Shown piece after piece: positions 46,301 through 58,489 of a stretch of 64,000 nucleotides of DNA (positions are counted from its first letter, which is position 1; each line of letters begins with the position of its first letter). Both the position numbers and the translations under genes were made by a program. This stretch comes from Stropharia rugosoannulata (lineage: Eukaryota; Basidiomycota; Agaricomycetes; Agaricales; Strophariaceae), in NCBI GenBank assembly GCA_028532985.1, contig JANCIK010000010.1, positions 1,922,001 to 1,986,000 of the forward strand. The letters are read 5' to 3'. The notes below the pieces were generated by a model, which saw only the letters and a list, made by a program, of their open reading frames with translations, did not search any database and was not told the origin of the DNA.

Positions 46301-46970
46301 TATCAAGGGAAAAGTCTGCTGAACGTCAAGGAGGCGCATATAGTCGCTGCTGTAGTGGAAGATCTTCTACTCAACAACCCGGTATGTCTACTAGTCCTTT
46401 CAACATTTACAGTGGCGCCTGACATATCATTAGTCCCTGAAAGGCGAAGATATTGGCATTATTGCGCCATACATGGCACAAATCAAGATTTTGACCCGCT
46501 TCTTAGGTTCCAACGCCGAGTATCGCAGGCGTTTCCAGGACGTGCTTGGGGAGCGAGCGCGCGAGGTGCCGCTGATCGAGATCAAGACGGTGGACGGTTT
46601 CGAAGGCAGGGAGAAACAGGTCATAATCTTTTCGACAGTGCGGAACAATGAATCTGGACATATCGGTTTCCTGGCGGATAAGAAACGACTTAACGTTGGG
46701 CTCACCCGCGCGAAGCGTGGTCTTTTTGTTGTTGGCAGCATCACAACGCTCCGGGAAGGCAAGATGCGCATGACCTCGGCGAAGACTGTTGTGGGCAAGG
46801 GCGCAGAGTCGTGGCGCCGCTATGCGGACTACCTCCTGGACAGCGATCTTGTGGTGCCGCTTGAAGGGAACGCGCTGCAGAGGGCATTGTACGAGCACGT
46901 CGAATTTGCCAGAAGACGCCAACAGACTTTGTTACAGCTGCCCCAGCAACCGCTGAAAATTACTGGATGA
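43327..46970 (+). CDS. SF1 DNA/RNA helicase, IGHMBP2/Upf1-like (5' end unresolved)
   Basis: Upf1-family helicase. Left boundary is the beginning of an open frame with no in-frame ATG, so the true start or a 5' exon is not resolved. RPTLRYASTATR around 43757-43790 resembles a mitochondrial presequence, suggesting a mitochondrial form. A 50-nt intron (44181-44230) joins AIREYTN to KFLELLVHEEAQDEAALRERLNQWGLERLQKEGYCLTGMGAYW. Motifs: NPTQIRAMAMMIGERFSLIQG-PPGTGKTKTIIDT (I), LLLCTYTNVAVDNLVEGL (Ia), VVYIDEASMSTEPASL (II), VSLIGDHKQLPPV (III), VMLNIQYRMHPNISRFPAKEFY (IV), IKTVDGFEGREKQVIIFSTVR (V) and LNVGLTRAKRGLFVVG (VI). A coiled-coil-like insert (TDEQTSAQSDIDDLLESYRTLERKVED) sits between Ia and II. 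Ends LPQQPLKITG, stop at 46970. Confidence 0.87.
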
Positions 46971-48165
46971 ATGCGGGTATTTTTACCTTACGCATACGGC
47001 GGGGGTGGCTACCCGCCCTTATGCACCTCCTACCTCTCCACTTTCATATAACTCTTTTCCTCTCAGTCGCCCCCCCTGTTACCATTTTACAAGCGACACC
47101 TTCCCCGCCGCACTACACCTCCAACGACTTGTTACGCGTTAGCACCGCGGGCGCTCGTATCGAGTATGCTACCTCGCATTCCCGCTCCCGCCGCACTGCT
47201 CTGGTCCTTATGTCATGAAACACCAGGGAGGAAGTGTATATGGGGATCAAGCCGCGGCGACAGACAGCGGGCGGACGCGACGCGACCCTGCAGTGGGCGG
47301 CTTAGTGGCGTCGCCCATGGAGTATATACGCTGCTGGGGATAGCGCGTTTTTGAGACCCGCACCTCGCTCCCGCCGGCCCAGTGCATGTGGTGGACCGGT
47401 GAGCATTTGAAGGTTATTTTTGTACTTATTGGTTATTTTATGCGCTTATGCTATGTTGTGTATGATTGTAATTGTTGACGTTCTTTTTTGCGATGCTAGT
47501 ACGCCTGTGAGCGTGGTTTATCTGACCGCGTGCGTACTTTGTCCTGTCTTGGCTACTCATTATGCCTACATTCTTGCTTACCTAGCCATTCGTCTACCCA
47601 CTACTTTTCTTATACTCTTGGTAGTACTAGTCCTACTTCTACTCCCACTGTAAATACTGCACGCCCTTGCTGACATTTGTTGTTATGTCCTTTGACGCTT
47701 TGTCTTCACCTGGACCGGTACATTGATGTCGAAGTGTGTTCAAAGTATGTCCTTAATCGAAATAAGTACGGTTCATGACTCTCGTACTCATGTAGTTGTA
47801 TATTACACTTTACTTAATTGCACTAGCGTCGCATGTATGTTCGCTTGTTTATGAAGATATGGCAGAGAACGACTACATAGAAAGAAACTGAATCCTTGCC
47901 GAATCCATCCACCGCTCCTCAACTTTTCGCATATAATCCTATGCTGTCTAGCCTCGACCTTTTGGTTCCTACTTCTGAACAGGATAGGCAGCTCGGCAGT
48001 CGGTATACCCAGGTAGGGCGTTGTCAATAAGCATACAGCCGTCAGGATTTAGCAACTTAGCGAGGGTGTGTTCTTCATACTTTGCCAACTTTTCATGGAA
48101 AGCAGGAGATTCACCCATATAATCGAAGTGTGCAAAGCTCTTCAAGAGCTTGAAATTAACAGCAC
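46971..48165. other. Gene-poor stretch
   Basis: About 1.2 kb. A hydrophobic open frame at 47420-47653 lacks an ATG. The minus-strand sequence at 47980-48160, just after the HNH relic, is open but matches nothing I know (KLLKSFAHFDYMGESPAFHEKLAKYEEHTLAKLL). No RNA gene or repeat seen. Confidence 0.45.
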
Positions 48166-48572
48166 TCACCTCGTCACCCTTGTTATAAGGCAGGAGATAC
48201 GCGCCCTCGCAAAACATAGCACCCCAGCACATCTGCCCATCTCGCTTGAAAACCTCGTCGCGGAACTGAGTATTGCGCGTGGTAAGTAGTGGTCAGTGGA
48301 GATGTCTGGGAGGGTGGCGCTATCATAATTTGACATGTTAGGCGCATCTGGGCTGGAGGAAAGGTGACCGCGCGCGCCAACGACGGCGTTGATGGAGTAA
48401 CAGATCCGTTTGTAGGGCTTTTTGGAGAGGTATATTTGGTGAAGGGCGTCAACGGGGATGTTCAGACACTGTACCAGCACCAATTGGCGGGGTGGTGATC
48501 AGGCTCTTCGTCGACAATGCTTAGAGGTACGATGCGGGGGAACGACGCGTGCACATGTATCTCCGAGAGCCA
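48166..48572 (-). pseudogene. HNH-endonuclease-domain protein relic
   Basis: Matches the Agaricomycete HNH family whose members read ...AVLGARGxLSSS...NYDS...FR..V..RDG..C..TG....C.AAHLIP..KGDEY. Seen here: NIPVDALHQIYLSKKPYKRICYSINAVVGARGHLSSSPDAPNMSNYDSATLPDIS, then FRDEVFKRDGQMCWGAMFCEGAYLLPYNKGDEV. The usual AAH is GAY, losing the HNH histidine. The upstream piece IHVHASFPRIVPLSIVDEEPDHHPANW lies in a different frame only a few bases away, too close for an intron, so a frameshift is likely. The usual C-terminal NG.LL....H..F segment is not found after KGDEV. Confidence 0.5.
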
Positions 48573-51433
48573 TGTTGTAAATAGGAGTTGAAGCACAGAT
48601 GAAAGATATCGCCAAAAAATGAATCCATGTGAGTAGCAAGTGAATCGTTCTGTTTCCGGTCGGTGAAACACCATTTTTATCGGTCTGCTCTCTACCTTCT
48701 GCGGCTGCTTGGGCATCCCCCTCCTAGAATGATTGGTTTCTTGTGCACGCACATGGCTATGTTTGAACAAAGCGTGAATGTCGAACCACATAGGGATAGT
48801 GCGGTCCAAGGGAGTGGGACCTGTGCGAGAGTATTGCAGGCCCAATGCAGCTAGTTTTGGAGGGCGGCGCTCTATGGTGAACTCGTTACGGAAGATGCGC
48901 GCGTGGTACGCGATTGCGGTCGCGCAGTCGCGGCACCGCCGTTGATTTATGCGGTGCGGATGTAACATAAGCCTCTCGGTGGCACGCACACTCACAGTTG
49001 TGGCACGGCGTGTTTGTAAGCTGCTTGTGATTGGGCACGGGCGGTGCTCATTACTAAAGCTTGAGGACACTTGGTATTTTTTGTCCGCCTGACGCTGCCC
49101 GCTTTTTTAATTTCTTGGGTGCCTGCTTGACGTCGGGCTGTGAATGGACTGGAGCGTTGCGTCGCGTCGGGGATCCTCAGTGCTGTGTAGAGGCTGTACA
49201 ATGCATGTAAATATGTAGACGATAGGCAGTAGGATTAGGAATGCGACCGGAGATACATGAATGATTATATAGAAGCATTGTCGGTGAATTTAAATTTGAT
49301 TTTCATACACATGTGTAAGCTCATGCTGCGGACGAAAAACGTGGAATGGGCCATTCAGGTCCCGGGACCGATTCTGGAAAAATTAGTGCCCAAAATGTCG
49401 AAATTGTAGTTTTCTTGACTCTGCATTCTCAACTATTCACAAGCAATTAGGTCATCCTATCAATCGGGTCAAGCATTATTTTATTTTCAGCCGACTACGT
49501 AACTTGTGTTGAGCGCAGTATATTAGACTGGGTAGTGTGTAAGAAACGACGAAGAAATGATGTCAAGAGGCGAGCGGATCAATTATCGCGGGTGGACGCA
49601 CTCACATGTTTTTTCAAGGCTCATGTGTGCAAGCGGAACTATCTCATGCCCTCCAGATGGAGCATCGACGCGTTGGGGTTGTGGTGCGGTGACCTTGGGT
49701 CCTTGGAGGGTGGCGGGAACCGGAGCGCAATGCCAGAACTTCAACTTAATCCCGCGTGAGCCGTCGCTGTGCGGGCGCGTCCGGGACTGGCGGAGTGCGG
49801 GTGTCCGCCGGCCTCGACGCTTTTATATACCGCTTGCGCAGTGTGCAGGAGTGGATTGAGGATGGGAAGACATGGATAGTTTGGAATTTGTTCTATTTAG
49901 CCCGTTTTCGGCGCGCTCGTGGTTTTAACGTGAGCATTTTTAAGCGAAACGCGGCTCGGTAGCCAGGCGTGGGATTCTTCGCGTAGTGCTGCATGGTGGG
50001 CGCTTATGCACGGTCTCTGCATGATAGGTGTCTATCTTGGACTCGAGATAAGTACATTAGTGTGTCAAGTGAAGGTTCCTCGGCAACGTACTGAACGCAA
50101 GAATAATCTCTGAAATGTAACAGTTTCGTGTCATTACTGGCAGCATCAAAACAAATTATTTTGAGTGAGTTCTATCCTCAACCTGTTGCATCAATGTCAT
50201 AAAGTGATCAAGGAATTGCAGGAGGCCATACAGTGCATGAATAAGATACAGTAAACGTCCAGTAAGTTTTCATGAGTGCTTTACGTTTAGACAGACAACA
50301 AGGTTCAAAAAGAAAGAGCGACCGGACCGAGCAGGCTACGCGTACGGGAGCAATCGCGGGGGTGGCGCTCCCGTTTCATCCTGAGGTGCGGGTTTGAGGA
50401 GAGGGCTGCCGTACATTTGATTTTTGTGGCAAAGTGACGTTTTGGTGTGCGTAGTGTGGTGCCTACGATTGAGGAGCAGGGTCAGCCATGTTTTCGTGTC
50501 GATTTCAGCTCTTTTAGAATGGTGAACAGACAGAGATTTGCAAGTAACTGGGTTTGTCAGCGATGACAGTATGCAAAATATTTAAATTTCAGGTTTACCG
50601 TGATATCTACTATGTATGTGGAAGTTTCCCGATACAATAAGCGGGAAACTTGGATTTTGTGGTGGTAGAAAATATTATCATTAAAATACCAGTAATGTAG
50701 GCAAAGTAGTGGACGAGAGTATTCCCCGATTATATCAACGCTGCGTCGAATAGACCCTGGTCGTAAACGATACGAACCCTGACTGGGTGGTGATGGATTC
50801 CCGGTTGTTAGGTAGTAGACAGAGAAGAAAGTAGGGATGGATTGATGTCCTCGGGCTCGGAGGCCAGCATAGGCTAGGATGCTCTGGGCCGGGGGGTGGC
50901 GCCTGCATGCACGCTGGGCGTTTTGGACGAGCTGAGATCAGCAGGATGGGCTAAGAAGGGGCCGGTGATGCGCGCACTGTGCGAGAAGGGAGCTCGGCAC
51001 AACTTTGGACTCCGACGGCACGACGAAATTACAGGCCCGATGGGGATCGACGTTATGGGCGGATCAGGACAGTAAAGGCATGCCTATTTTTGGACATCCT
51101 CGGAGCAGAGCCCTTCTTGGCAGCGATGCGCCGCCCCAGCACAGCCCAGCACATGGCGGCGAGCAGAAAGGAAGTCGTTCTTCCCAAAACCAGGACGCGC
51201 AGACAGCGCGCAAAGCACGGACGACTCGGTCCCGGGCGTGACAGTGATAGATTGCGGGAGGATTCGCAGTGGAGACGCGCGCGAGAGCCGTGCGCGCGCG
51301 GGACGGATTACGTAATTCGCAGGGCCATAGTTTTAGGCGCCGTCTCATTTTTTTCGTGCATTCATGATCGCGGCGGGTTGAAAAGAGGCATGCATCGCCC
51401 TCGTCTCGTTTCTTCCCTGCCCATATACCCACC
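48573..51433. other. Gene-poor stretch
   Basis: About 2.9 kb. The sequence becomes more GC-rich towards 51 kb. Open frames at 49557-49962 and 50979-51653 show no conserved motif; the latter overlaps the ARP gene start in another frame. The ARP promoter should be at the right end. Nothing else recognised. Confidence 0.45.
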
Positions 51434-54400
51434 ATGCTGCCCCCCGCCCCCGCCCGCGACCACATCCTCCACCGCCTCCACGTCGTCCGCCTCGACGACA
51501 AGCACCCAGACCCCTACGCAGCCGTCATCGACGCCTTCTCCGACCCGTCCCCGCCCTCCTCGGCCTCCAGCAGCGACCTCGACCACCCGTCCCCGCCCCC
51601 GAGCCCTGCTTATACCGCGTTCGCCGCCACTCGCTCGCGCGTCGTCCGCGTGAGTCTGCCCACTCTGTTGCCCTGATCCGTCTGACGTACATCAGCTATT
51701 CAACCTGCCCGCCAACCCCGACGGCGTGCTGGGGCGCCTGTTTGCGCCCAACGACGGCGGCGTGCAGATCCCCGCGCCTGTGTCGCTGTGGTCGTTCCGG
51801 GCGGACGTCACCGCGGGCAGGTGCGACAGCGTTTGGGTTGTGTTCCGGACACACGAAGAGGTGCGTGTTCATTAGCGGTCACGTGGTGGGAAGGTGGAAT
51901 TAATCGCGATGTGTACACTGCAGGCGTCTGCTGCGCTCCTCCTCGCCAGCCGCGCAATAGCCGCTGCGCCCGCGCTGGAGCGCGAACTCGAGCCGTTCGC
52001 GAGGCTGCAGCGCGTGCGGTTGCCGGTGCGTCTTCTCCCCTGCCCGCGCGCGGGTTACGTATGTCGTTGACAGCTCGCTTTCAGCCGGCTCCCCGCGCCT
52101 CTTCCCCCGCTCTGGCACCCCCCGCGGCTGCGATCGGCGCTGCAAGTGGCGGCCGTAGGGACACAAACAGGGACGACGTTCTTGATCTCCGACTTCCATC
52201 TGCCTCGCCCTCCATCCGTTCCCTCCCCCCCTTCGACGCCCTTCCCGCCGACCTACCCCAGCGCGCACGCGCATACACCCCCAGCGCCGCCATGAACACA
52301 GACTACACCCTCTCCACCAACCCCCCCAACCCGAAGACAAGCTTCCGTCTGGGTGACTGGATGTACGTGCCTCTCCTCATTTTTCCTGTTTGTCGCCACC
52401 GCCGGCGCCGTCTGATTGGCGCCAGTGTTGCATGTCCGACTGCCTGACATCGGTGGGATGCTTGTTCGCATTGAGCGCTCCCGCCCTGCGATCGAGACAC
52501 TGTCTCTTGCACCCACGGACACGCAGGACTCAAAAACGTGGATATATGCGGCAAGTCACTGCGTATATGCGCTCATTGCTCTGTTTGAGACCCGGTTTTG
52601 ACGGCCTCCATGATCCCCGCTAAACGAGATGGCATGGCGCTGACGACCGCTTCTCCCCTCTCTAGATGTCCCTCGCCATCGTGTGCCGCCCACAATTTTG
52701 GGTAAGTCCTTTTGCACTTATTTCATATTTTGCGGAGCCTTTTCTGCGGGAGCAGAGTGTTTGGCTTGATCGTGGTGTTTTGAATGCCCATGGGGGTCGG
52801 GGTTTTGGATGTGATCCAGTGGTTCAAGACTAAATGGGTCCTTGGTTTGGGATATTAGGTCTTGGGCGGGCAGTGGGACATGGGTCTCGCACTCTGTGGA
52901 GCGCTTTATATATGCACCTGCTAATGAGCGTCACCTTTTCCGCGTCTCCCCCCTGCTGTCCTGCTTCTGCGTTGCAGGATTGTTCCCTTGTGCGCCAGCC
53001 CACTGTCTCCCACCGGTCTCCAATCTTATATCTGTTCTATTTATTCCTCGCGTTTCGCGCCTGTCTCTGCCCTTCTTGACACGGTAGTTTAAGATGATGC
53101 TGACCGACTCTTTCCCTTGTATGATCCTTCATAGGCGCAACCTCGCGTGTATTGGATGCGGATGCCCACGCACCCCGAATGGGCAGCAGCAGCATCAACA
53201 GCAGTACCACCAGCAACCTCTCCACTCCAGCCAGCACCAGCACCAGGCCGCCAACGGACAGTACAAGGTCAACGCTGGCAGGCAGGGGCAACTGGACGCT
53301 CAGCAGCAACAGTACCAGCATATCCTGAACCAGCAGAACCAGCAACCCCAGAGTTTGTACCAGACTCCGTCGATCCAGCACCTCCAGCAGCAGCAGCATC
53401 AACATGCCCGCCCCGCGCCGTCCCCACGCTTCGCAGCGGCCGCATCTGCCATCGTGAACGGGAACCCCGCCAATCTGGCAGCGGGCGCTCAGCAAAACGG
53501 AGTTTATTACTCGTCCGCACCCGTTGCGGCGCTCGAGGCGCAGCGTGTAGCTCAGCAACAGCACACTCAGATCCCCAAACATTCTCATCAGTCTCAGCAG
53601 GGTCATCCGTGTATCGGGAACAACGGCGGCAATTTCGGGCAGCCTTCGCAGCGCGAACAGCAGCAGTCTCAGCAGCAGCCAGTTCAGCTGAATAGCAACG
53701 CCCTCGGGATGGGTCCTCCCGCGACATCGCAGCATATCACTCAGTCCCGCCCGGTCCACACGGCGCCGCAGGTTCAGGGACACTCAAGTGGCGCCGCTCA
53801 TGTGCAGGTTCAGCTCGCCGCGGCGTTGACAGCTACAGCTGGGCGCACAAGCGTGCAAGCCAACAAGTCGGCGCATCCACTTCTGACCCCATCCGGACGC
53901 GACTTCGCCGTTGGAGGTCGTGTTCAGAATATCTCGCGCGACCCGCTGTCGCCTTGCATCATGTACTGGCCCGACAACGAAGCTTTCCCTGAGCCTGGGC
54001 AGATTAGGCCGAGCTGCATGGCTGGCGTTGCAGTACGTGTTTATTCTATCGCGTTTCTGTATACTTTTCTGTCTGTGTGACACGAACGCTCATCATCTCT
54101 TTCATATAGCAGCCCCCCATTCTAAACACGGGTAATCGGGGACCGATTTCTCATGTGAGTAGCTTTTCTGGTTTTCTTTTGTCGGTGATCTGTCTGTGCG
54201 CACATCCGACGTCACGCACACGCATATGGGCAAACCTGCATGCGCGCACGCTCGCCGTGTGTGCGCGCGTGTGATGAAATGTCGGACGTGGGCGTGGATA
54301 GCGCCGATTATGTTGTTCATGTCCGAGGAGGAAAATGCTGATCGTATTATTCGTACAGCAACCCGGGGACTGGATTTGCCAGAAGTGCAATTATCTCAAT

Positions 54401-55678
54401 TGGAGGCGGAGGAAGGTGTGCCAGACGTGTCTACCCTGTACGTGCTTTCTCCTTTCTGCTTAGCTGTTTCACTTTCAGGTTAGGGGTATCATTGTTCCAC
54501 TTTCTTTCTTGGCTCTTGCGCACACGGATTCTCTGCGTCCGCTTTGTGAATCTGGCGATCTATCTTCACTAGCTTCGCTTTGCTTCATGTCGTATTTGAC
54601 AGCGAGCATGCGATTCTGCTTCCATCGCTGTCCAGAGGCAGACAGGACGCGAGACGTCCTTCAACACTTCTCTTTTCCCACACCCTGTCTTCTTCGTTTC
54701 TTGGTCGTTATGTATTAATCTGACGTGGATCTGACTGCACCTGTTTCTTTTTGTGTAGACGCGGAAGGGAATGGCGACTCGATCTCAGCTGCTGTCCAGG
54801 CCGAGCGCATCGCGCTGCTCACTACAGTGCTCGCCCAGACGCAACTTGGCGGCCCTACGAGCGCTGCCGCAAGCCCGGCCTTCAATGCCCCTTCCCAGAT
54901 TCAGGCGACGCGCTCACACTCGCTAACCCCGCCGCAGACGCGCCGGCCATTCATCGACCTTGAGGCACAGCTCCCGCTCCACACCTCTTCGCAGACGCAG
55001 GCCGCGGGACACGGACAGGGCTTAGGGCACAACCTCAACGTCGGTCCGAACCAACTGGCGCGGGGCGTGCATCGCTCGCAGTCTCACTTTGCTCTCGGGC
55101 AGCAGTATGCCGCTCAGCAGCAGCAACAGCAAGTGCATTATACGTCGGCGACTCCCATATACCAGACTTCGGGGCATCGTCAGCCGTCTCCTCTGCCTTC
55201 GCCGCCAATCTACGGGACGGGCCTCCGCCAGGCGGCGCCTCAGCAGCAGCAGCAGCAGCAGCAACAGGTCAAGGTCAATGGCGGCCATCTACCCCAGGGC
55301 GTGTTCGGCCGCGCACCCGGGGGGCCAGTCCAAGCTCCTGTGCCTGCTCCTCTCCTCCCCGCCTTTCTTCAGGACATGGTTCAGTCCCCTGCGCTCTCGC
55401 CCACCTCTACGACGACGACATCTTCGGCTGACCTCTCCTCAATCGAGGAGTACGATGAGCAGGGCGCCCATGGTTCTGTGCGGGGTCACGCAATGTTCCC
55501 CCGCGCGCGCGGCGACAGCGGATCGTCGACCTCGGAGAATATACTCACGAGTTCACCGATTGCGAATATCTGGAGACTGGACGGGACGGAAAGCAAGACT
55601 CTCTCGGCGTTCCCGCTGCCGAACCACCAGGAGCTGGTTGGTGCGCGGAAGACCAGCAGGGAGCAGCTCCGCGCGTAA
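51434..55678 (+). CDS. ARP (asparagine-rich-type) protein with RRM-like N-terminus, two RanBP2 zinc fingers and Gln-rich linkers
   Basis: Basidiomycete RNA-binding-type protein; RanBP2 zinc fingers bind single-stranded RNA or proteins. ATG at 51434 (MLPPAPARDHILHRLHVVRLDDKHPDPYAAVIDAF). The following exons give an RRM-like region (RLFNLPANPDGVLGRLFAPNDGG, SVWVVFRTHEEASAALLLAS). Zinc finger 1 is split over introns: NPPNPKTSFRLGDWI-CPSPSC-AAHNFGRNLACIGC. A Gln-rich linker with many CAG/CAA codons follows. The family-specific block is LTPSGRDFAVGGRVQNISRDPLSPCIMYWPDNEAFPEPGQIRP. Zinc finger 2 is PGDWICQKCNYLNWRRRKVCQTC, then YAEGNGDSISAAVQAERIALLT. A second Gln-rich region and a Ser-rich tail end at REQLRA, stop 55678. 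The frame between about 52.07 and 52.3 kb needs an intron I could not place. GC-rich relative to its neighbours. Confidence 0.85.
55241..55267 (+). repeat. CAG/CAA trinucleotide run coding polyglutamine
   Basis: Seven CAG codons followed by CAA-CAG within the ARP gene. Similar shorter CAG clusters lie around 53192-53210, 53380-53400 and 55110-55130. Confidence 0.85.
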
Positions 55679-58489
55679 GGCGCAGTATGTGGGGTTAGGC
55701 TCTGTATCGGTATCGGCATGTCCATCTTGTTCTTTTTATTTTTATGACTAATTGTCCTTTACAGGCTAATTTGCATACAAATCTCCCTGCATCGTACAAG
55801 TTGACGTTCAAGCTCACTGCATATATTTATCGTTCGTGCATGCCGGCATATTTATTAACCACTCCCCATACGACTGCACTCGCATTTTTTTTGGAACTTT
55901 ACTTCTCTGTGTCTGTTATCTCTCGCGGTTTACACTCGATCCCATTTATCCACCGATCACTCAGTTACTCACCCTCTGGACATAACCCTTACGAAGCACC
56001 ATTGTCCATTCAGACCATGCACGCCCCGTGGTCAACTCAAAAGCTCATCTTTTCGCATTTCAATTATCCGCAACCAACGTTTGGAGGACCCTTCGATTCG
56101 ATTACATTGGCAAATTGGCTGGAAACATTTGGACTTTCAGCGCTCTCTCTCACTCTCTCATTATGGGATACAGGCAAAACAAGACTCATCGCTCTCTCCG
56201 TACCCTCTGGCGTGCTTCCCCCAGTGTGTTCAGGTTTCTTCTCCTTTTTCGAGCTATTATGGCTATGACATGACGTCGCGTTGTGTTGCTTTTCCCACTT
56301 CGCGACGCTAGTGCATTCATCGTCTTGGAATCTCCCTTTTTTATTTATGATAACGTCGTTCCACAACTGGTTATTTCCCCTCTCTCACTCTCTCACCATA
56401 TCTGTGTCTCTGTCTCTCTCACACCCATTTTTTGGTCTATTTATATAAACAACGACATCTTCCGTGCCCTACTTACTTATTACTTACAATATACTATCAA
56501 ATGCATCGCTAAAACGCCCATTTTCCCCTCATCCATCCTTTTATTGTTGCGCACCGTCTCGCCTGACCTGAAGAGGATGGGCGGCGCGCTGTATAATTCC
56601 TTGCTTCGTCTAAGTTTGTCCTGCCCCTCCCTCCTTCATTATCATCGTCATTATCACTGTTGTCTTTGTCTTGGAACCTGTCTTTATATTGCGATTGTGT
56701 GGCTCTTTTTACTTTTTATCTGTGAAATATCCTAGCTCATCCGTCGTCCTCTGACAACTCGTATACTCCCCCTCATTTACTTCTGCCCCGTCAGTATTGC
56801 ACTTCACTGAGTTTGCTACCATATACCCAACCTGCCCCCCAAGTTGTTTCCCTTGCAGATCCTACTTTCTTTGCACTTTCCCATACATCTCCTTCTCTCC
56901 TTCCGGAACCTTTTTCGGCGAACGAAGGTTGGTCGGTTGTGCTATTTTTCTCGACGAAACTTGCGCGGACGAGGCGCTTGGCCTCGGCACCCCCCATGTT
57001 ATCCTCTCTTTTTTGTATATATGTACATACACATACTTACATCGTACGTACGCTACTTTACTTACTCGCGCGCTTGGAGTAGCTCGTACGGTGTTGTATT
57101 CTCTCGTGGCACGGCCGCTGTCCCCTTCCTTAATCTCTGTCTCCTTATCCCTATCCCTCTCTCTTGGGCGCCGCTTGTACATATGGAATAAATAGATTGT
57201 GTTTTTCCGTCGTCTGGTTGTGGTCCTGGTTTCTGGTCATCGCATGTGTATAGGAGATGTAGGAGGGTTTCATTTGTGGTCGGCAGTGCGATTTTGTGAC
57301 AGTGGTGGTGCCGTATCATCTAAGTGGAAGGATGCATCATCTGTACGTACATGGTGTGCAATTACTTTCGCAAATCAATGAATGGGTGGATACGAGCACC
57401 AAGTAACTCTTGAGTCCAGGTGAAGGTCCGGCATGGTTCAATAAGGTTCACCATGAGGTACATACTTGGTCCTACACCCAGGAACGAACCGTCTGCTCTT
57501 TTAAATTACCCATAGAATTCATTTGGATTCATGGAATAATGAGGAATTACTTGGGATTACCTGGAATAACATATTTAAAAGACACGCATCATTCCATAGA
57601 TCATTCCTTACGCGCGTCGTGCGTCACCGCCGTGCAAGTCGCCGTGATGAACCTTCAAGCTTCAAGCTCAAGAATCACATTTGTCAAATGTCAAATTTCA
57701 AAGGGTTATGTCACTTTCTGCTGTCAGAGGCTCATGTCAACTTCCGGTAAATATGGGCGCTGCGCTAGTGTCACTTTTTCTTTTCAAATTTCCGATTTTT
57801 TAAGTTTCTGGTTTGCCGCGGGTTGTACGTGATGACCAAGCGATGACGGTACTTATGTGGAATATGTCGTATGAGCTTTCGGCCGTCGACAATGGTTTTT
57901 CTTGTGCGATGATGACGGTATCTACATAAGTACTCACCTTCGGCCGTTGACAATGCTTGGGGAGGGGCGTACTGTCGTACATATGTAATGCTGCCAGAAG
58001 TGTTATATGATGCTGTGTGATAGTCATCTTAAGTAATGTGGCATTGCTCTAGATATCTACCACAGAAGACTCTGGCTTGATGAATGCGTTTCAGCCTCCT
58101 AGAAGTTAGAACATCTTGACCCTGTGCACTGCGGCCATTCCTCAAACCTCTTTGTGCTTCTGCGTAGGTCTTCGTGCTGCTGTAGGTCCAATTTAGGTCG
58201 CCTTGAAAGTGTGTAGTACTTAAGGGAACTGTTGGGACTGACAATGTGTAGGAGACAGGTAACGCGACGTGCAGTGTGCATATGAGTAAGAAGGTAGTAT
58301 CTGTACCAAAAGCTTGCCAAAAGCAGCTGAAACGTAGTGGGTAGCGGCCATTATTGACTTTTTCTCGGCGCGCTGCGAGCGGAACCGGAAATGTATCGGA
58401 GTTGACCGGGATGAAAGCCCTGCCCTTGAGTCATCCCTTGCCATTTATAAATTGTACTTTCGCAGTAAATATGGCTCACGGAAATCGAT
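55679..58489. other. Intergenic, with pyrimidine-rich ARP 3' flank
   Basis: 2.8 kb. The stretch 55.8-57.2 kb is strongly pyrimidine-rich on the + strand (many ctct and tctctc runs, e.g. around 56135-56160 and 56370-56425) and looks like a long 3' UTR or transcript tail rather than coding. Several open frames there share no conserved motif. An imperfect duplication lies at 57842-57955. Confidence 0.45.
57842..57955. repeat. Imperfect tandem duplication with internal complementarity
   Basis: gatgacggta (57842-57851) and ttcggccgtcgacaatg (57878-57894) recur in the same order at 57911-57920 and 57939-57955, the latter with one change. Between them acttatgt and acataagt are complementary, so the unit could also fold. 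Confidence 0.7.

Noticed and set aside
47420..47653. Hydrophobic 77-residue open frame resembling a membrane protein
   Set aside because: It has no ATG (begins with TTG), no splice context and a composition explained by T-rich sequence.
50979..51653. Long open frame of 224 residues on the + strand
   Set aside because: It overlaps the ARP gene's first exon in another frame, is Pro/Ser/Thr-rich from GC-rich codons and shows no conserved motif.
55744..57195. Several open frames of 80-170 residues
   Set aside because: They are short, overlapping, Ser/Leu-rich from pyrimidine tracts, without conserved motifs; most likely a long 3' UTR.
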